DNA of 22,415 nucleotides, taken from CAMCTV01 sp964420985. GTDB taxonomy: Bacteria > Bacteroidota > Bacteroidia > Flavobacteriales_D > Sanyastnellaceae. Under the pieces are notes generated by a model. The model ran no database searches and was not told where the DNA came from. It saw nothing but the letters and a program-made list of their open reading frames with translations. Both the position numbers and the translations under genes were made by a program. Numbering within the stretch: the stretch's first letter is position 1; the number at the start of each line of letters is the position of its first letter. The stretch lies in assembly GCA_964420985.1 (NCBI GenBank), contig CAYQUT010000038.1, forward strand, positions 1 through 22,415. The letters are read 5' to 3'. Below are positions 1-8,334 of this stretch, piece after piece.

Positions 1-5
1 TTTCA

Positions 6-61
6 AAATTCCTAAAACTTTTGATTTTGAGGAAGTTTTAGGAATTTGGGGAGGTTTTTTT
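6..61 (+). terminator. Terminator-like hairpin of a gene upstream of the window
   Basis: A perfect 15-bp stem (arms 6-20 and 33-47, 12-base loop) is followed, after a short G-rich spacer, by a run of eight T at 54-61. This fits a Rho-independent terminator for a + strand gene ending before the window. The 6-7 base spacer between stem and T-run is longer than ideal, so the call is moderate. Confidence 0.5.
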
Positions 62-123
62 TGATGCGTTCCGGAAGCATTGGTTTGCGGTAAACACGTT
101 AGTTACCCATCCAATTGTCAAAA

Positions 124-193
124 AATAGTTTTACAAAAAGCAATAAAAAGTAAAATAAAATATTTACTTTTATCACGAAATAGTAAAACTATT
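124..193 (+). promoter_or_regulatory. Doubled operator upstream of the mobile mystery protein pair
   Basis: Two inverted repeats with identical geometry sit in the AT-rich leader: TTTAC, 15 bases, GTAAA at 130-154 and again at 163-187, offset by 33 bp (about three helical turns). The same half-sites also build longer nested palindromes: arms 146-154/163-171 (9 bp) and 124-134/183-193 (11 bp, perfect). The site ends only 7 bases before the start codon of the HTH gene, so autorepression by that protein is the natural inference. Binding is not shown. Confidence 0.6.
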
Positions 194-200
194 ATTTGAC

Positions 201-659
201 ATGAAGGCAAAAAAATTATACATCTCGCAATTGGACAGGAAGCTAGCCACTTATGGGAAGGTGAGCGAATTGGACCGACCTACTATTGGATGGGTAAGAA
301 CGCTTCGACAGTCATTGGGAATGACACTGGAGCAGCTGGGTAAGAAATTGGGGGTTACCAAGCAGAGTGTCCGGCATTTAGAGACCCGGGAAGCAAGTGG
401 AGCCATTACTATCAAGGCTTTGGAGGAAGTGGCCAAGGCCATGGATATGAAATTGGTTTATTGTTTTGTGCCGCAAGAGGGTGATTTAATGCAATGGATA
501 GAGAAGCGCGCCCGTGCTATGGCCACTGATATTGTGATGAGAACCGCGCGCAACATGCAGTTGGAGGAGCAGCAGGTTTCCTATGAAAGACTTCACAAGG
601 ACATTGAGGAGCAAACCCAAGAAATCATGCATTCATTGCCTAAATCACTATGGGACTGA
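201..659 (+). CDS. Mobile mystery protein A (HTH regulator of a Fic module)
   Basis: This 152-residue protein has an XRE-type helix-turn-helix at about residues 31-84 (GWVRTLRQSLGMTLEQLGKK, then the recognition-helix region GVTKQSVRHLETRE). A charged helical C-terminus follows. Length, N-terminal extension and position directly before a Fic gene match the family called mobile mystery protein A, which is known almost only as a pair with mobile mystery protein B and often lies on mobile DNA. It probably acts as transcriptional repressor of the pair and perhaps as antitoxin-like partner; that role is inferred. Its last 10 bases overlap the next gene, so the two are translationally coupled. The palindromic operators just upstream suggest autoregulation. 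The start at 201 is the first in-frame ATG with a plausible leader. Confidence 0.85.
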   Translation: MKAKKLYISQLDRKLATYGKVSELDRPTIGWVRTLRQSLGMTLEQLGKKLGVTKQSVRHLETREASGAITIKALEEVAKAMDMKLVYCFVPQEGDLMQWIEKRARAMATDIVMRTARNMQLEEQQVSYERLHKDIEEQTQEIMHSLPKSLWD

Positions 660-1249
660 GGTTTGAAAATGGGGTAGGTCAGACTCCCATCATCGAGGAA
701 GAGTTGGAAGGACTTAAAATTAGAACGATCACCCATCAGGGAGAATTGAATGAGTTTGAGCAGTACAACATTGAAAAGGCTTTGTTATGGCTTAGGGGAC
801 AGCGATTGACAATGGATCAAGTGATATCTGAGACATTTGTTTTGAAGCTTCATGACAGAATGTTTGGCGAGGTATGGCGATGGGCAGGAAAATTCCGAAA
901 TACAGAAAAGAATTCAGGAGTGAAGTCAGTGATGATCCGGATAGCACTGCGTGAGTTAATCAATGATGCTAGATTTTGGATGATAAACGAGATTTATTCA
1001 CCTGAGGAATTGGCCATTCGTTTCAAACATCGTTTGGTGAGTATACATTGTTTTTCCAATGGCAATGGACGGCACAGTAGGATTATCGCAGATGTAATCA
1101 TAGAGAAATTGTACAATAGGCCACCCTTTCAATGGGGAAAGTCAGATGCCATTGAGGGGAATAGCATTAGAATGGAATATCTGAAAAGTCTCAAGCTTGC
1201 GGACCAGCATCAATATCAACCATTGATAGCATTTGCTTTAGGTCGCTAG
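650..1249 (+). CDS. Mobile mystery protein B (Fic-domain protein)
   Basis: This 199-residue protein carries the Fic signature at residues 133-144 (HCFSNGNGRHSR), which keeps the catalytic His133, the phosphate-binding GNGR and the final Arg. Fic enzymes transfer AMP or another nucleotide-derived group to hydroxyl side chains of target proteins in the cytosol. The second motif residue is Cys where many Fic proteins have Pro; this is a tolerated variation, so activity is likely. An N-terminal segment with GELNEFEQYN near residues 31-40 is typical of the mobile mystery B branch. The gene overlaps the HTH gene by 10 bases and probably forms a toxin-antitoxin-like pair with it. The pair lies upstream of the tRNA and so may be outside the island that follows. 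The target protein is unknown. Confidence 0.88.
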   Translation: MGLRFENGVGQTPIIEEELEGLKIRTITHQGELNEFEQYNIEKALLWLRGQRLTMDQVISETFVLKLHDRMFGEVWRWAGKFRNTEKNSGVKSVMIRIALRELINDARFWMINEIYSPEELAIRFKHRLVSIHCFSNGNGRHSRIIADVIIEKLYNRPPFQWGKSDAIEGNSIRMEYLKSLKLADQHQYQPLIAFALGR

Positions 1250-1343
1250 CCAGCATGGAAATGGAATTCCTACAAATAAGTGAATGAGGAAAGAATGGTC
1301 TTTGGGGAACACAGAATAAGAACATCTAAATTCATCAACTTTT

Positions 1344-1373
1344 TTGTTCAGGAAGCTGCCATGCTTATATTTG
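1344..1373 (+). promoter_or_regulatory. Bacteroidota-type promoter of tRNA-Ala
   Basis: TTG at 1344-1346, then 19 bases, then TATATTTG at 1366-1373. This matches the Bacteroidota consensus (-33 TTG, -7 TAnnTTTG). Transcription would start about 5-8 bases downstream, just ahead of the tRNA at 1384. Confidence 0.8.
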
Positions 1374-1383
1374 CGCACGCAAT

Positions 1384-1448
<65 letters not shown>

Positions 1449-1457
<9 letters not shown>

Positions 1458-1655
1458 CAATAAAATTCCGCAATCACCTGTATTCTAGAGGGTTGCGGAA
1501 TTTTTCATTTGTACTTAGCCCACATTTAGCCCACCGATTTTGGTGGAGAAAAATCAAAATCTGAACGGTTCTGTTTGAGTTATCTCCACATTTAGCCCAC
1601 GGAGTTGTGGGTTTAAAATGTGTTTTTTTACTGTGGTAAAATGAGGTGGAGAATA
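1449..1655. repeat. Candidate attachment site: copy of the tRNA 3' end with arm-like direct repeats
   Basis: The 11-mer TTATCTCCACA, formed by the tRNA 3' end (1449-1459), recurs exactly at 1580-1590. TTAGCCCAC occurs three times in the same orientation at 1515, 1526 and 1592, at spacings of 11 and 66 bp. Partial inverted copies of the core (GTGGAGA) lie near 1542 and 1648. A tRNA 3' end repeated as a core, with short helically phased direct repeats beside it, is what tyrosine-recombinase att sites look like. No integrase gene and no distal att copy is visible in the window. Confidence 0.45.
1462..1504 (+). terminator. Rho-independent terminator of tRNA-Ala
   Basis: A perfect 12-bp stem (1462-1473 with 1493-1504) and a 19-base loop, with the 3' arm running into T residues to 1505. 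It lies 5 bases after the tRNA and shows that the tRNA is a single-gene transcript. Confidence 0.8.
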
Positions 1656-1940
1656 AGGAGTTTTTGGAAGTTGTTTTTTTGACGGGCGATTTTCTAGATA
1701 TGACCAGAGAGGGATTTTTGGATTAATCATGATTCCTAATGAATAGATAAAGTTGTGTTTGATTGCAATAAAGACAAATTAATTTTAGGATGGCTCAGAT
1801 CCAGAATCTCGAAGTTGATTTCTGCAGTTCTTTTAACAACTCGGATCATTAGTCGTAATGCACTAATGAAATAACGTAATTCTGAATCTTTGATTTTCGA
1901 GGTTTTTGGATTATACTTGCGTTATTGAGGATTTGTATAT
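1656..1940. other. Non-coding AT-rich stretch
   Basis: I see no gene, tRNA or convincing promoter here. It separates the putative attachment site from the first cassette-like gene. Confidence 0.5.
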
Positions 1941-1946
1941 TATTGT

Positions 1947-2042
1947 GTTAGCGGTTACCGTAACGTTCCCAGTTAAGTATCAGCTAACTTTAAATTTTTA
2001 TAGCCGATCAAATGAAGACTAAAGCTCATTTCAGCGTAGTTA
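1947..2042. repeat. Possible divergent cassette-boundary elements upstream of the S1-domain gene
   Basis: At 1947-1964 a near-perfect palindrome joins GTTA and TAAC (GTTAGCGGTTACCGTAAC). At 1985-2042 a 58-base element starts CAGC-TAAC and ends GTTA with an inner hairpin (AAATGA/TCATTT). The TAAC...GTTA ends resemble those of the larger repeats downstream. The match is short, so the link is tentative. Confidence 0.25.
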
Positions 2043-2056
2043 TTAAAAAATGACTT

Positions 2057-2857
2057 ATGGAAAAAGGATTTGTATCTCAAATAAACATTGAGCAAAGAGT
2101 TTATGAAGTCGTAAAAGAAGACGACATAATTTGTTATTTGCCATTTGAAGAATGTAAGGGTGTCAGATTTGTTGTAGGTGATGTCATACAATTTGACGAA
2201 CATCATTCTGATAAGTATGGCAAATGTGTATTAAACCCCGACAAAATATCCAATAAGTATTTTGATGAATTATGCAACATGGTTGGGAAAACAGACACCA
2301 TAATTGGATATGTATATGATCAGAAAGAATTTGGATATAATGTAACTTACCATGGGTTCAACTGCTTTCTTCCGTTTTCAGAAACCTACAATGAAAATGT
2401 AAAGCTGAAGGAGTTAAATAACATCGTTAATAGCTATCAGCATTTTTTAGTGAAAGAGATTAAGAATGGTTTCATAATATTATCACGAAAAGACTATCTA
2501 AAAGACGAGCTAAAAAATCTTGTTAAAACTGAAATAGAAAATATTGAAGTAGGATTTACATTTACTGGAAGAGTGAAATCAGTAGTGAATTATGGAGTTT
2601 TTATTACCAATAAATATTCAGAAGGGTTGCTACATATAAAAAGAATTATTCCGGATTATTCCGACAATATGCCTAAGGATAAGAAACGCAAATTAGGTTT
2701 GATTTTAGAGGATATATTTAAGATAGGGGAAGAAATAGTTGTAACAGTTGTGGAGAAAGCTGAAGGGAAATATTCTTTAATTTGGAACACCGAAGTAAAA
2801 ACAAATTTTGATTTAGACAATAAACTTAAGGTTTCAATAAATGAGCTTCTACTATAA
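2057..2857 (+). CDS. S1/OB-fold RNA-binding domain protein of unknown role
   Basis: This 266-residue soluble protein appears to be built of repeated OB-fold modules. The C-terminal module (about residues 166-244) is a clear S1 domain: GFTFTGRVKSVVNYGVFI, then SEGLLHI, then GEEIVVTVVEKAEGKYSLIW. A second S1-like module spans about 80-145 (GYVYDQKEFGYNVTYHGF then FLPFSE and a final ILSRKDY). The first 50 residues look like a further degenerate OB strand set (VVGDVIQFDE). S1 domains bind single-stranded RNA, but there is no catalytic domain and no signal peptide, so I assign no function. It is the first gene after the tRNA attachment region and stands alone, bounded by structured intergenic DNA on both sides. 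The codon use is A-rich like the following cassettes. It could be an RNA-sensing defence factor or a translation-associated protein. Confidence 0.7.
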   Translation: MEKGFVSQINIEQRVYEVVKEDDIICYLPFEECKGVRFVVGDVIQFDEHHSDKYGKCVLNPDKISNKYFDELCNMVGKTDTIIGYVYDQKEFGYNVTYHGFNCFLPFSETYNENVKLKELNNIVNSYQHFLVKEIKNGFIILSRKDYLKDELKNLVKTEIENIEVGFTFTGRVKSVVNYGVFITNKYSEGLLHIKRIIPDYSDNMPKDKKRKLGLILEDIFKIGEEIVVTVVEKAEGKYSLIWNTEVKTNFDLDNKLKVSINELLL

Positions 2858-2935
2858 AATGATCCGTAAACATTCTTTCATAAATCTAAATCACCGCGTT
2901 CAAATTATGGACTTGATAGAGCGCTGCTGATCTGG

Positions 2936-3078
2936 AACAGCAAGTCAGTTGATATCTGCACCTGCCCAAAAGCGAAGGTTTTATAGTAAATCAAGCTTTG
3001 TGCTTCTATCAAAGTTTGCACTTGGTGGACGAAAACGGTTTCAAAATGGCCACCTTCGTGAAGACGAAAAATGTTAGC
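2936..3078. repeat. Divergent cassette-boundary repeat (relative of the 127-bp family)
   Basis: The core GTGCTTCTATCAAAGTTTGC at 3000-3019 closely matches the core at 8276-8299 (GTGCTTCGTATCAACATTTG). It is flanked by a 7-bp inverted repeat (CGAAGGT at 2973-2979, ACCTTCG at 3052-3058) and ends with GTTAGC at 3073. The 5' end lacks a clear TAAC, so the left limit is approximate. It lies between the S1-domain gene and the helicase gene. Confidence 0.4.
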
Positions 3079-3102
3079 ATCCATTTTATAACGAAAGCAT
3101 CA

Positions 3103-4950
3103 ATGGAAAATAGACTTTATCCGACTTGGCAACAAATAGAAGAACAGAATAATTCGTTGACTATTGGAGAAAAGTCATTGATAAAATTCTTCGATGACTA
3201 TTTGCCAAAAGACCCAAGTTGGAAACCAGCAGCTGGATTAAAAAATTTAAAAGATTATAAAGGGTGGCTAATATTTGCCCAGCCGTTCTTAAATGGAACA
3301 AGACCTGACATAATAATTTTCAACCCACAAGTTGGACTTGTTATTTATGAAGTAAAAGATTGGAACTTGAACAACTACGAGTGGGTGAAAGGGGAAGGGC
3401 TTTTTGTAAATGATGGACGTGGTTCATACCCCGTAAAAAGCCCCATTGACCAGGTTGCGCATTACAAAGAAAGACTAATCGGACAATTAGTTCCAAACAT
3501 TGGAGAGTCCATTGATAGAAACAAAAAAAACTTCGGCTTAATTAAAACAGGGGTTTATTTTCATAAAGCAAGAACAGAAGTTTGCCAAGAAAAACTGGGA
3601 GCGAAAATCAAGGACTTTAAATACTTTCCATTTTTTGGTTACGATTGCTTAACTGATAATCGTTTAAAAGAAATTGTCCCTGATATCGACATAACAAGTA
3701 GTAACTTTTGGAATAGGGAGTGGAATGATGATATTTTATTTTGGCTTATCCCTCCTTTTCACAGCTTAGAGCAAGGGACAGTTTTAAAACTGCGTGGTAA
3801 CCAATTTAAGGTGGCGGAACCTAAAAGTGGACATTTTCGTGTTCGTGGTGTTGCAGGAAGCGGTAAGACACAAGCTCTTGCATATAGAGCAGGAAACCTT
3901 GCTTCGCAAGGTTATAATGTTTTAATAATATCATTTAATATAACTCTTTGGCACTACGTCAAAGATATGATTGCACGTTCACCGTTTGCATTTAGTTGGG
4001 GACAATTTACGTTTACCCATTTTCACGGATTTTGTAAAGACAGGCTAAATGAATTTGACCAAAAGTGGCCAAAATCAGAAGGTGTTTCAACTGAAGAGTT
4101 TTTTAAATCAGTTGTTCCAAATGCAGTCATAAGGGCAATTCATGGAAAACAACAACAAAAATATGACGCAATTCTAATTGACGAAGGACAAGATTACCAT
4201 TACGAATGGTATTCAATGCTTGATAAGTATTTTTTAAGTAACCGAGATGAAGTTTTAATTGTTTGCGACAAACGACAGAACATTTTTGAGCGAGAATTAG
4301 ATTGGCTTGACAAACGTGTAACCAAGGCGGGACTTGAAAAATTCAAAGAGCCATATATTGACTTAACAGTAACTTTCAGACTTCCTAAGAAAGTAGCACT
4401 GATGTCCAACGAGTTTAGTGAAGTATTTGAATTAAATCAAGAACTTAAAGTTGGTAAAATCGAAGACAACCCTGTTTTGCTTCATTCACATCACATTGTG
4501 TGGCAGAACATCAATGAAGATGATTGGAAAGAATATGTAATCAACTCTTTTTTGCGTTTAAAGAAAGAAGGATACAGCCCATCGGATATTGTTATATTGC
4601 TACCAAATCATAAATTAGGAAAATTATCTGTTGAGTTATTCAAGGAAAAAAATATTGAAGTCAATCACGTTTTTGAAGAAGACTCAGAATCGAGTTATCA
4701 CCCACATAAAAAGGCTTTTTGGATGGGTGATAGCAGACTTAAAATGTCAACAATTCATAGCTTTAAGGGATGGGAGCTATTGAATATCGTTTTATTTATC
4801 CCTGCAAATGCACCAGAAAGCAATACCAAGCTTGACGCAATAGTTTATACAGCATTGACACGAACAAGAGAGAATTTAGTAATTTTAAATGCGAATAAAC
4901 GATATGAAAATTTTGGAGAAAAATTACCAAAAAAATGGAACGATCAATAA
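3103..4950 (+). CDS. NERD-domain nuclease fused to SF1 (UvrD-like) helicase
   Basis: I start this 615-residue protein at the ATG at 3103. An upstream TTG at 2998 would read through the intergenic repeat. The N-terminal NERD (nuclease-related) domain shows a PD-(D/E)xK core: RPD with Asp69, then VIYEVKDW with Glu83 and Lys85. A superfamily 1 helicase follows, with Walker A GVAGSGKT at 249-256, Walker B LIDEGQD with Asp360/Glu361, the late motif STIHSFKGWE, and a final TALTRTREN. NERD-helicase fusions are known in bacterial genomes and some act in phage or plasmid defence. The expected activity is ATP-driven DNA unwinding or translocation coupled to cleavage. It stands alone between two structured repeats, so it may be a one-gene defence cassette. 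Domain identity is strong; the defence role is inferred from context. Confidence 0.88.
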   Translation: MENRLYPTWQQIEEQNNSLTIGEKSLIKFFDDYLPKDPSWKPAAGLKNLKDYKGWLIFAQPFLNGTRPDIIIFNPQVGLVIYEVKDWNLNNYEWVKGEGLFVNDGRGSYPVKSPIDQVAHYKERLIGQLVPNIGESIDRNKKNFGLIKTGVYFHKARTEVCQEKLGAKIKDFKYFPFFGYDCLTDNRLKEIVPDIDITSSNFWNREWNDDILFWLIPPFHSLEQGTVLKLRGNQFKVAEPKSGHFRVRGVAGSGKTQALAYRAGNLASQGYNVLIISFNITLWHYVKDMIARSPFAFSWGQFTFTHFHGFCKDRLNEFDQKWPKSEGVSTEEFFKSVVPNAVIRAIHGKQQQKYDAILIDEGQDYHYEWYSMLDKYFLSNRDEVLIVCDKRQNIFERELDWLDKRVTKAGLEKFKEPYIDLTVTFRLPKKVALMSNEFSEVFELNQELKVGKIEDNPVLLHSHHIVWQNINEDDWKEYVINSFLRLKKEGYSPSDIVILLPNHKLGKLSVELFKEKNIEVNHVFEEDSESSYHPHKKAFWMGDSRLKMSTIHSFKGWELLNIVLFIPANAPESNTKLDAIVYTALTRTRENLVILNANKRYENFGEKLPKKWNDQ

Positions 4951-4960
4951 AAACCAACGC

Positions 4961-5076
4961 TAACAAAGGTTTTGTGTCAGACGTGCAAACTTGGAACTTT
5001 TGATTCGTATCAATTTTTGTGTTGGCAGACTGTTATGACTTCGAAATTGGCAACTTCTTGCAGCAGCCAAACATTA
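4961..5076. repeat. Divergent cassette-boundary repeat, first copy after the helicase gene
   Basis: The element begins CGC-TAACAAAGGTTTTGTGTC, 10 bases after the helicase stop. It contains GATTCGTATCAATTTTTGTG (5002-5021), which matches the core at 8276-8299, and ends CAGCCAAACATTA, similar to the 3' end of the 127-bp family. Overall identity to that family is modest, and the reading frame crossing it (4972-5304) is not a real gene. Confidence 0.45.
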
Positions 5077-5200
5077 CCTGATATTGTTGTGTTAAATAAC
5101 AACCATCATGGCCCGCCCTCATTGATTCGAAAAACGGGTTACTATCTTTTTGGTTATATTATCAAAAGATCAGCGCGAGATTCTGTGTCACCGCATCAGG

Positions 5201-5287
5201 TAACATCGGCTATAATGCAACGCTGTCGAATGTTGTTATATTTGTCTAAGAGACTTCTTGCGCGCTGCATCAAGACTCTGGGCGTTA
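5201..5287. repeat. attC-like imperfect palindrome before the type IIG gene
   Basis: This 87-bp element runs from TAAC (5201) to GTTA (5284-5287). The arms pair imperfectly: TAATGCAACGC on the left against GCGCTGCATCA on the right. The downstream flank GTTAGCTGCAAC resembles that of the copy at 8208-8334 (GTTACCAGCAAC). The 5077-5200 stretch between it and the previous element holds no gene that I recognise. Confidence 0.45.
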
Positions 5288-5334
5288 GCTGCAACACTAA
5301 GTGAAACAGTAACATATTAAATATTGAGTAACAA

Positions 5335-8133
5335 ATGACACAAAAAGATATAGCATATAATGAGATCGCAGAGTTGGTAGAGCGGTTTTCAGAACAATAC
5401 GACAGCTATAAAAAAGCAGACTATAATGAAACACTTACGAGGCGTGACTTCATTGATCCTTTCTTCAAAGCACTTGGTTGGGACATTGACAATAAAAATG
5501 GTTATGCAGAGGCGTATAGAGAAGTAATCCACGAAGACAAAGTTAGAATCGGCAAGGCGACCAAAGCCCCCGACTATTCATTCCGACTTGTTGGCGGTAA
5601 ACGACTTTTTTTTGTTGAGGCAAAGAAACCAAGTGTTTTAGTTAAAGACGAAATTCAACCTGCTTACCAAGTTCGCAGATACGGTTGGAGTGCCAAACTT
5701 CCAGTGAGCATTATTACCGACTTTGAGGAGTTTGCTATATACGACTGCACCAAAAAGCCAATACCGACAGACAAGGCATCAGTTGCAAGAATTAAGTATC
5801 TAACTTTCAAGGACTATCTAAAGGAGTTTGACTTTTTGTGGGACACGTTCAGCAAAGAGAGAGTTCTAAAAGGCAGTTTTGACAAGTTTATTCAAGGCAA
5901 CCTCAATAAAAAAGGAACAGCAACGGTTGACAAAGAGTTTCTGCAATCGCTTGACAGTTGGAGAACCTACCTAGCAACTTCAATCAGCTGGAACAACAAA
6001 CAACTTGATGAGGACGAAATTAATTTTGTTGTTCAGCAAACCATTGACAGAATAATATTTCTGCGAATTGCAGAGGACAGAAGTGTTGAGCCTTACGGAA
6101 CATTAAAAGAAGCAATCAAACAAGGCGATTTTTACCAAAATCTTTACAGACAATTTGAGCAAGCTGATGAAAAATATAATTCGGGTTTGTTTGATTTCAA
6201 GAAAGACAAAATCAGCAAATCGCTTACTATTGACAATAAGGTATTAAAAGCCATTATCAACGAATTGTATTATCCAGAAAGCCCTTACGAGTTTTCGGTT
6301 TTATCAGTTGAGATTTTAGGAAGTGCATACGAGCAGTTTTTAGGAAAAGTAATTCGCATTGACAAGGCACACCGTGCCAAGATTGAAGAAAAACCCGAAG
6401 TAAGGAAAGCTGGTGGAGTTTATTACACACCCCAATATGTAGTTGATTACATTGTAAATAATACAGTTGGCAAACTCCTAGAAAACAATACACCAAAGGA
6501 AATAAGCAAAATAAAAATAGTTGACCCTGCCTGCGGCAGTGGCAGCTTTCTTATTGGTGCTTATCAGTTTCTTTTAGATTGGCATAAAAACTATTACACT
6601 GATAATGGAAAAATCTCAAAAGGTGGTAAAGATAATCCGCTTACACCCGAAGGGAACTTGACCACAGCGGAAAAGAAAAGAATTTTGCTCAACAATATTT
6701 TTGGAGTTGACATTGATGTTAATGCTGTGGAAGTAACCAAACTGAGTTTGCTTCTAAAATGTATGGAAGGTGAAACACAAGCGAGCATCAACCATCAGTT
6801 GAAAATGTTTCACGAAAGAGTTTTACCAACACTTGATTACAATATCAAAAGTGGAAATAGTTTGGTTCAGAATAGTTATTTACAAAATGAATTGGATTTC
6901 GGAGAGCTCGACTTTAGAAAAGTAAAGCCATTTGAATGGCAAACAGAGTTCAAGGATATATTTAAACAGGGTGGTTTTGATGCAGTAATTGGAAACCCAC
7001 CTTACAGCGCAAAGCAATCTTCTGATAATAAATACTTGACTTCATTTTATAAAACAGTTGAATACAAGTGCGATTTGTTTGCCTTTTTTATTGAGAGAGG
7101 TTTGCACATATTGAAGGATCAGGGTTATCTTGGATTTATCATTCCTGTTTCGTGGATGACAAATCTCTACTTCAAAAAATTGCGAGAGCATTTAATTGTT
7201 TCAAAATCTCTAATGGAAATAAATATGATTGACGGATTGGTTTTTGATTCTGCAAATATTGACACAAACATTATCACTCTTCACAAGAACTCAGTAAAAA
7301 ACAAAAAAGTCAGTTGGATAAACTCAATTGCGGGAACCCTTAATACCAAATCAATATCTAGAGATTATAGTCAGTTCAGTAAGGAAGAAGGTTACTCCAT
7401 CAGTTCCGAGTCCGATTCTGTTTGGTATAGTTTGAAAAAGAAGATTGATAGTTGTTCCGAAGAACTCGGGAAAATTTCAAAAATTTCATTAGGAATGAAA
7501 TTGCGTTCCAACGATGAATTTATTGTTACAGAAAAAACAAAATCAAATCCCGATATAATCGTGTTTGGAAAAGATATTGCAAAATATCATCCTGTTGTTC
7601 AATCTCATTTCTTCAATTTTTCCAAAGCTGTAATTATTGGAGGAACAAAAAATCCTTTAATCCAACAAGCCAAAACAAAAATATTTATTCAGGCTATCAG
7701 AAATTTAAGTTTGGCAGAAAGGATTGTTGCAACACTTGACAATAGCAGCAGCTACTTTGTTGGGACAGTGAATTCTGTAATTCTCAATGACAGCACTTAC
7801 GATTACAAATATATTTTGGGCTTGCTAAATTCAAAGTTGCACAATACATATTTCAAGAAACGTTTCACAACAATTTCCTTAACTGCATCCTTTTTGGGAG
7901 TTCTTCCCATTGCAAAACTATCTTCTGATAGTAAAAAGCAGAAGGCAAAGGAAATTTCAAAACTAGTTGATGAACTCTTGAAACTTTATGACGAAAAAAG
8001 TAAAGCAAAATTACCATCAAAAATCACTCAACTTGAAGGCAGAATAAATTATTGCATAAATAGAATTGATGAAATAGTTTATCAACTCTATGACTTAAAT
8101 GAAGCGGAAATTAAAATTATTGAAAACGCATAG
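5335..8133 (+). CDS. Type IIG restriction-modification enzyme (Eco57I-like, single chain)
   Basis: This 932-residue protein combines cleavage, methylation and recognition in one chain. The N-terminal nuclease has a PD-(D/E)xK core: APDYSF with Asp80 and FFVEAKKP with Glu95 and Lys97. A gamma-class N6-adenine methyltransferase follows. It has an early YYTPQYVVDYIV segment, the AdoMet-binding motif DPACGSGSF starting at Asp397, and the catalytic NPPY at 554-557. The C-terminal part (about 690-930) has features of a TaqI/Eco57I target-recognition domain, including KYILGLLNSKL and TTISLTASFLGVLPI, and ends in long helices. Such enzymes methylate one strand of a short asymmetric site and cut a fixed distance away in cytosolic DNA. 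No partner subunit is required, which fits a one-gene cassette. The recognition sequence cannot be predicted by eye. The ATG at 5335 places the nuclease core at the usual distance. Confidence 0.92.
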   Translation: MTQKDIAYNEIAELVERFSEQYDSYKKADYNETLTRRDFIDPFFKALGWDIDNKNGYAEAYREVIHEDKVRIGKATKAPDYSFRLVGGKRLFFVEAKKPSVLVKDEIQPAYQVRRYGWSAKLPVSIITDFEEFAIYDCTKKPIPTDKASVARIKYLTFKDYLKEFDFLWDTFSKERVLKGSFDKFIQGNLNKKGTATVDKEFLQSLDSWRTYLATSISWNNKQLDEDEINFVVQQTIDRIIFLRIAEDRSVEPYGTLKEAIKQGDFYQNLYRQFEQADEKYNSGLFDFKKDKISKSLTIDNKVLKAIINELYYPESPYEFSVLSVEILGSAYEQFLGKVIRIDKAHRAKIEEKPEVRKAGGVYYTPQYVVDYIVNNTVGKLLENNTPKEISKIKIVDPACGSGSFLIGAYQFLLDWHKNYYTDNGKISKGGKDNPLTPEGNLTTAEKKRILLNNIFGVDIDVNAVEVTKLSLLLKCMEGETQASINHQLKMFHERVLPTLDYNIKSGNSLVQNSYLQNELDFGELDFRKVKPFEWQTEFKDIFKQGGFDAVIGNPPYSAKQSSDNKYLTSFYKTVEYKCDLFAFFIERGLHILKDQGYLGFIIPVSWMTNLYFKKLREHLIVSKSLMEINMIDGLVFDSANIDTNIITLHKNSVKNKKVSWINSIAGTLNTKSISRDYSQFSKEEGYSISSESDSVWYSLKKKIDSCSEELGKISKISLGMKLRSNDEFIVTEKTKSNPDIIVFGKDIAKYHPVVQSHFFNFSKAVIIGGTKNPLIQQAKTKIFIQAIRNLSLAERIVATLDNSSSYFVGTVNSVILNDSTYDYKYILGLLNSKLHNTYFKKRFTTISLTASFLGVLPIAKLSSDSKKQKAKEISKLVDELLKLYDEKSKAKLPSKITQLEGRINYCINRIDEIVYQLYDLNEAEIKIIENA

Positions 8134-8207
8134 AATTTTTGAAATGCCAAAACTATTAGGCTACATAGAACAAAGACATTTAAAACATATTACGCAAGGG
8201 CAGCAGC

Positions 8208-8334
8208 TAACAGCGGTTTGGTGTAATGGCGGGTGCAGTGCTTCGTATGACAGTTTTGTGGGTAAACAAACTGTAGTGCTTCGTATCAACATTTGTGCTA
8301 AAAATCCGCCACTAAGCCAAGCCACAAACCGTTA
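8208..8334. repeat. Cassette-boundary repeat, reference copy (127 bp)
   Basis: The element starts TAACAGCGGTTTGG and ends CAAACCGTTA, so its ends are inverted repeats with a 2-3 base insertion on the left arm. Inside, TTGGTGTAATGGCGGGT on the left pairs imperfectly with ATCCGCCACTAAGCCAA on the right. The first 37 bases are identical to the copy at 12694-12820, which is also 127 bp. The flanks are related too: GGGCAGCAGC before and CCAGCAACCC after, extending the dyad. GTGCTTCGTAT occurs twice inside. It lies about 75 bp after the type IIG gene. The frame 8099-8347 that crosses it is spurious. Confidence 0.8.

Noticed and set aside
2998..3102. N-terminal extension of the NERD helicase from a TTG start
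   Set aside because: These 35 codons translate the boundary repeat (core at 3000-3022); the ATG at 3103 gives a normal NERD N-terminus.
5237..5244. TATATTTG as promoter for the type IIG gene
   Set aside because: The -7 element fits, but no TTG is present 19-21 bases upstream, and it lies inside the hairpin element 5201-5287.
4972..5304. 110-codon frame between helicase and type IIG genes
   Set aside because: It covers two structured repeat elements, starts with a non-ATG codon and has unprotein-like composition (many Cys, Ser, Arg).
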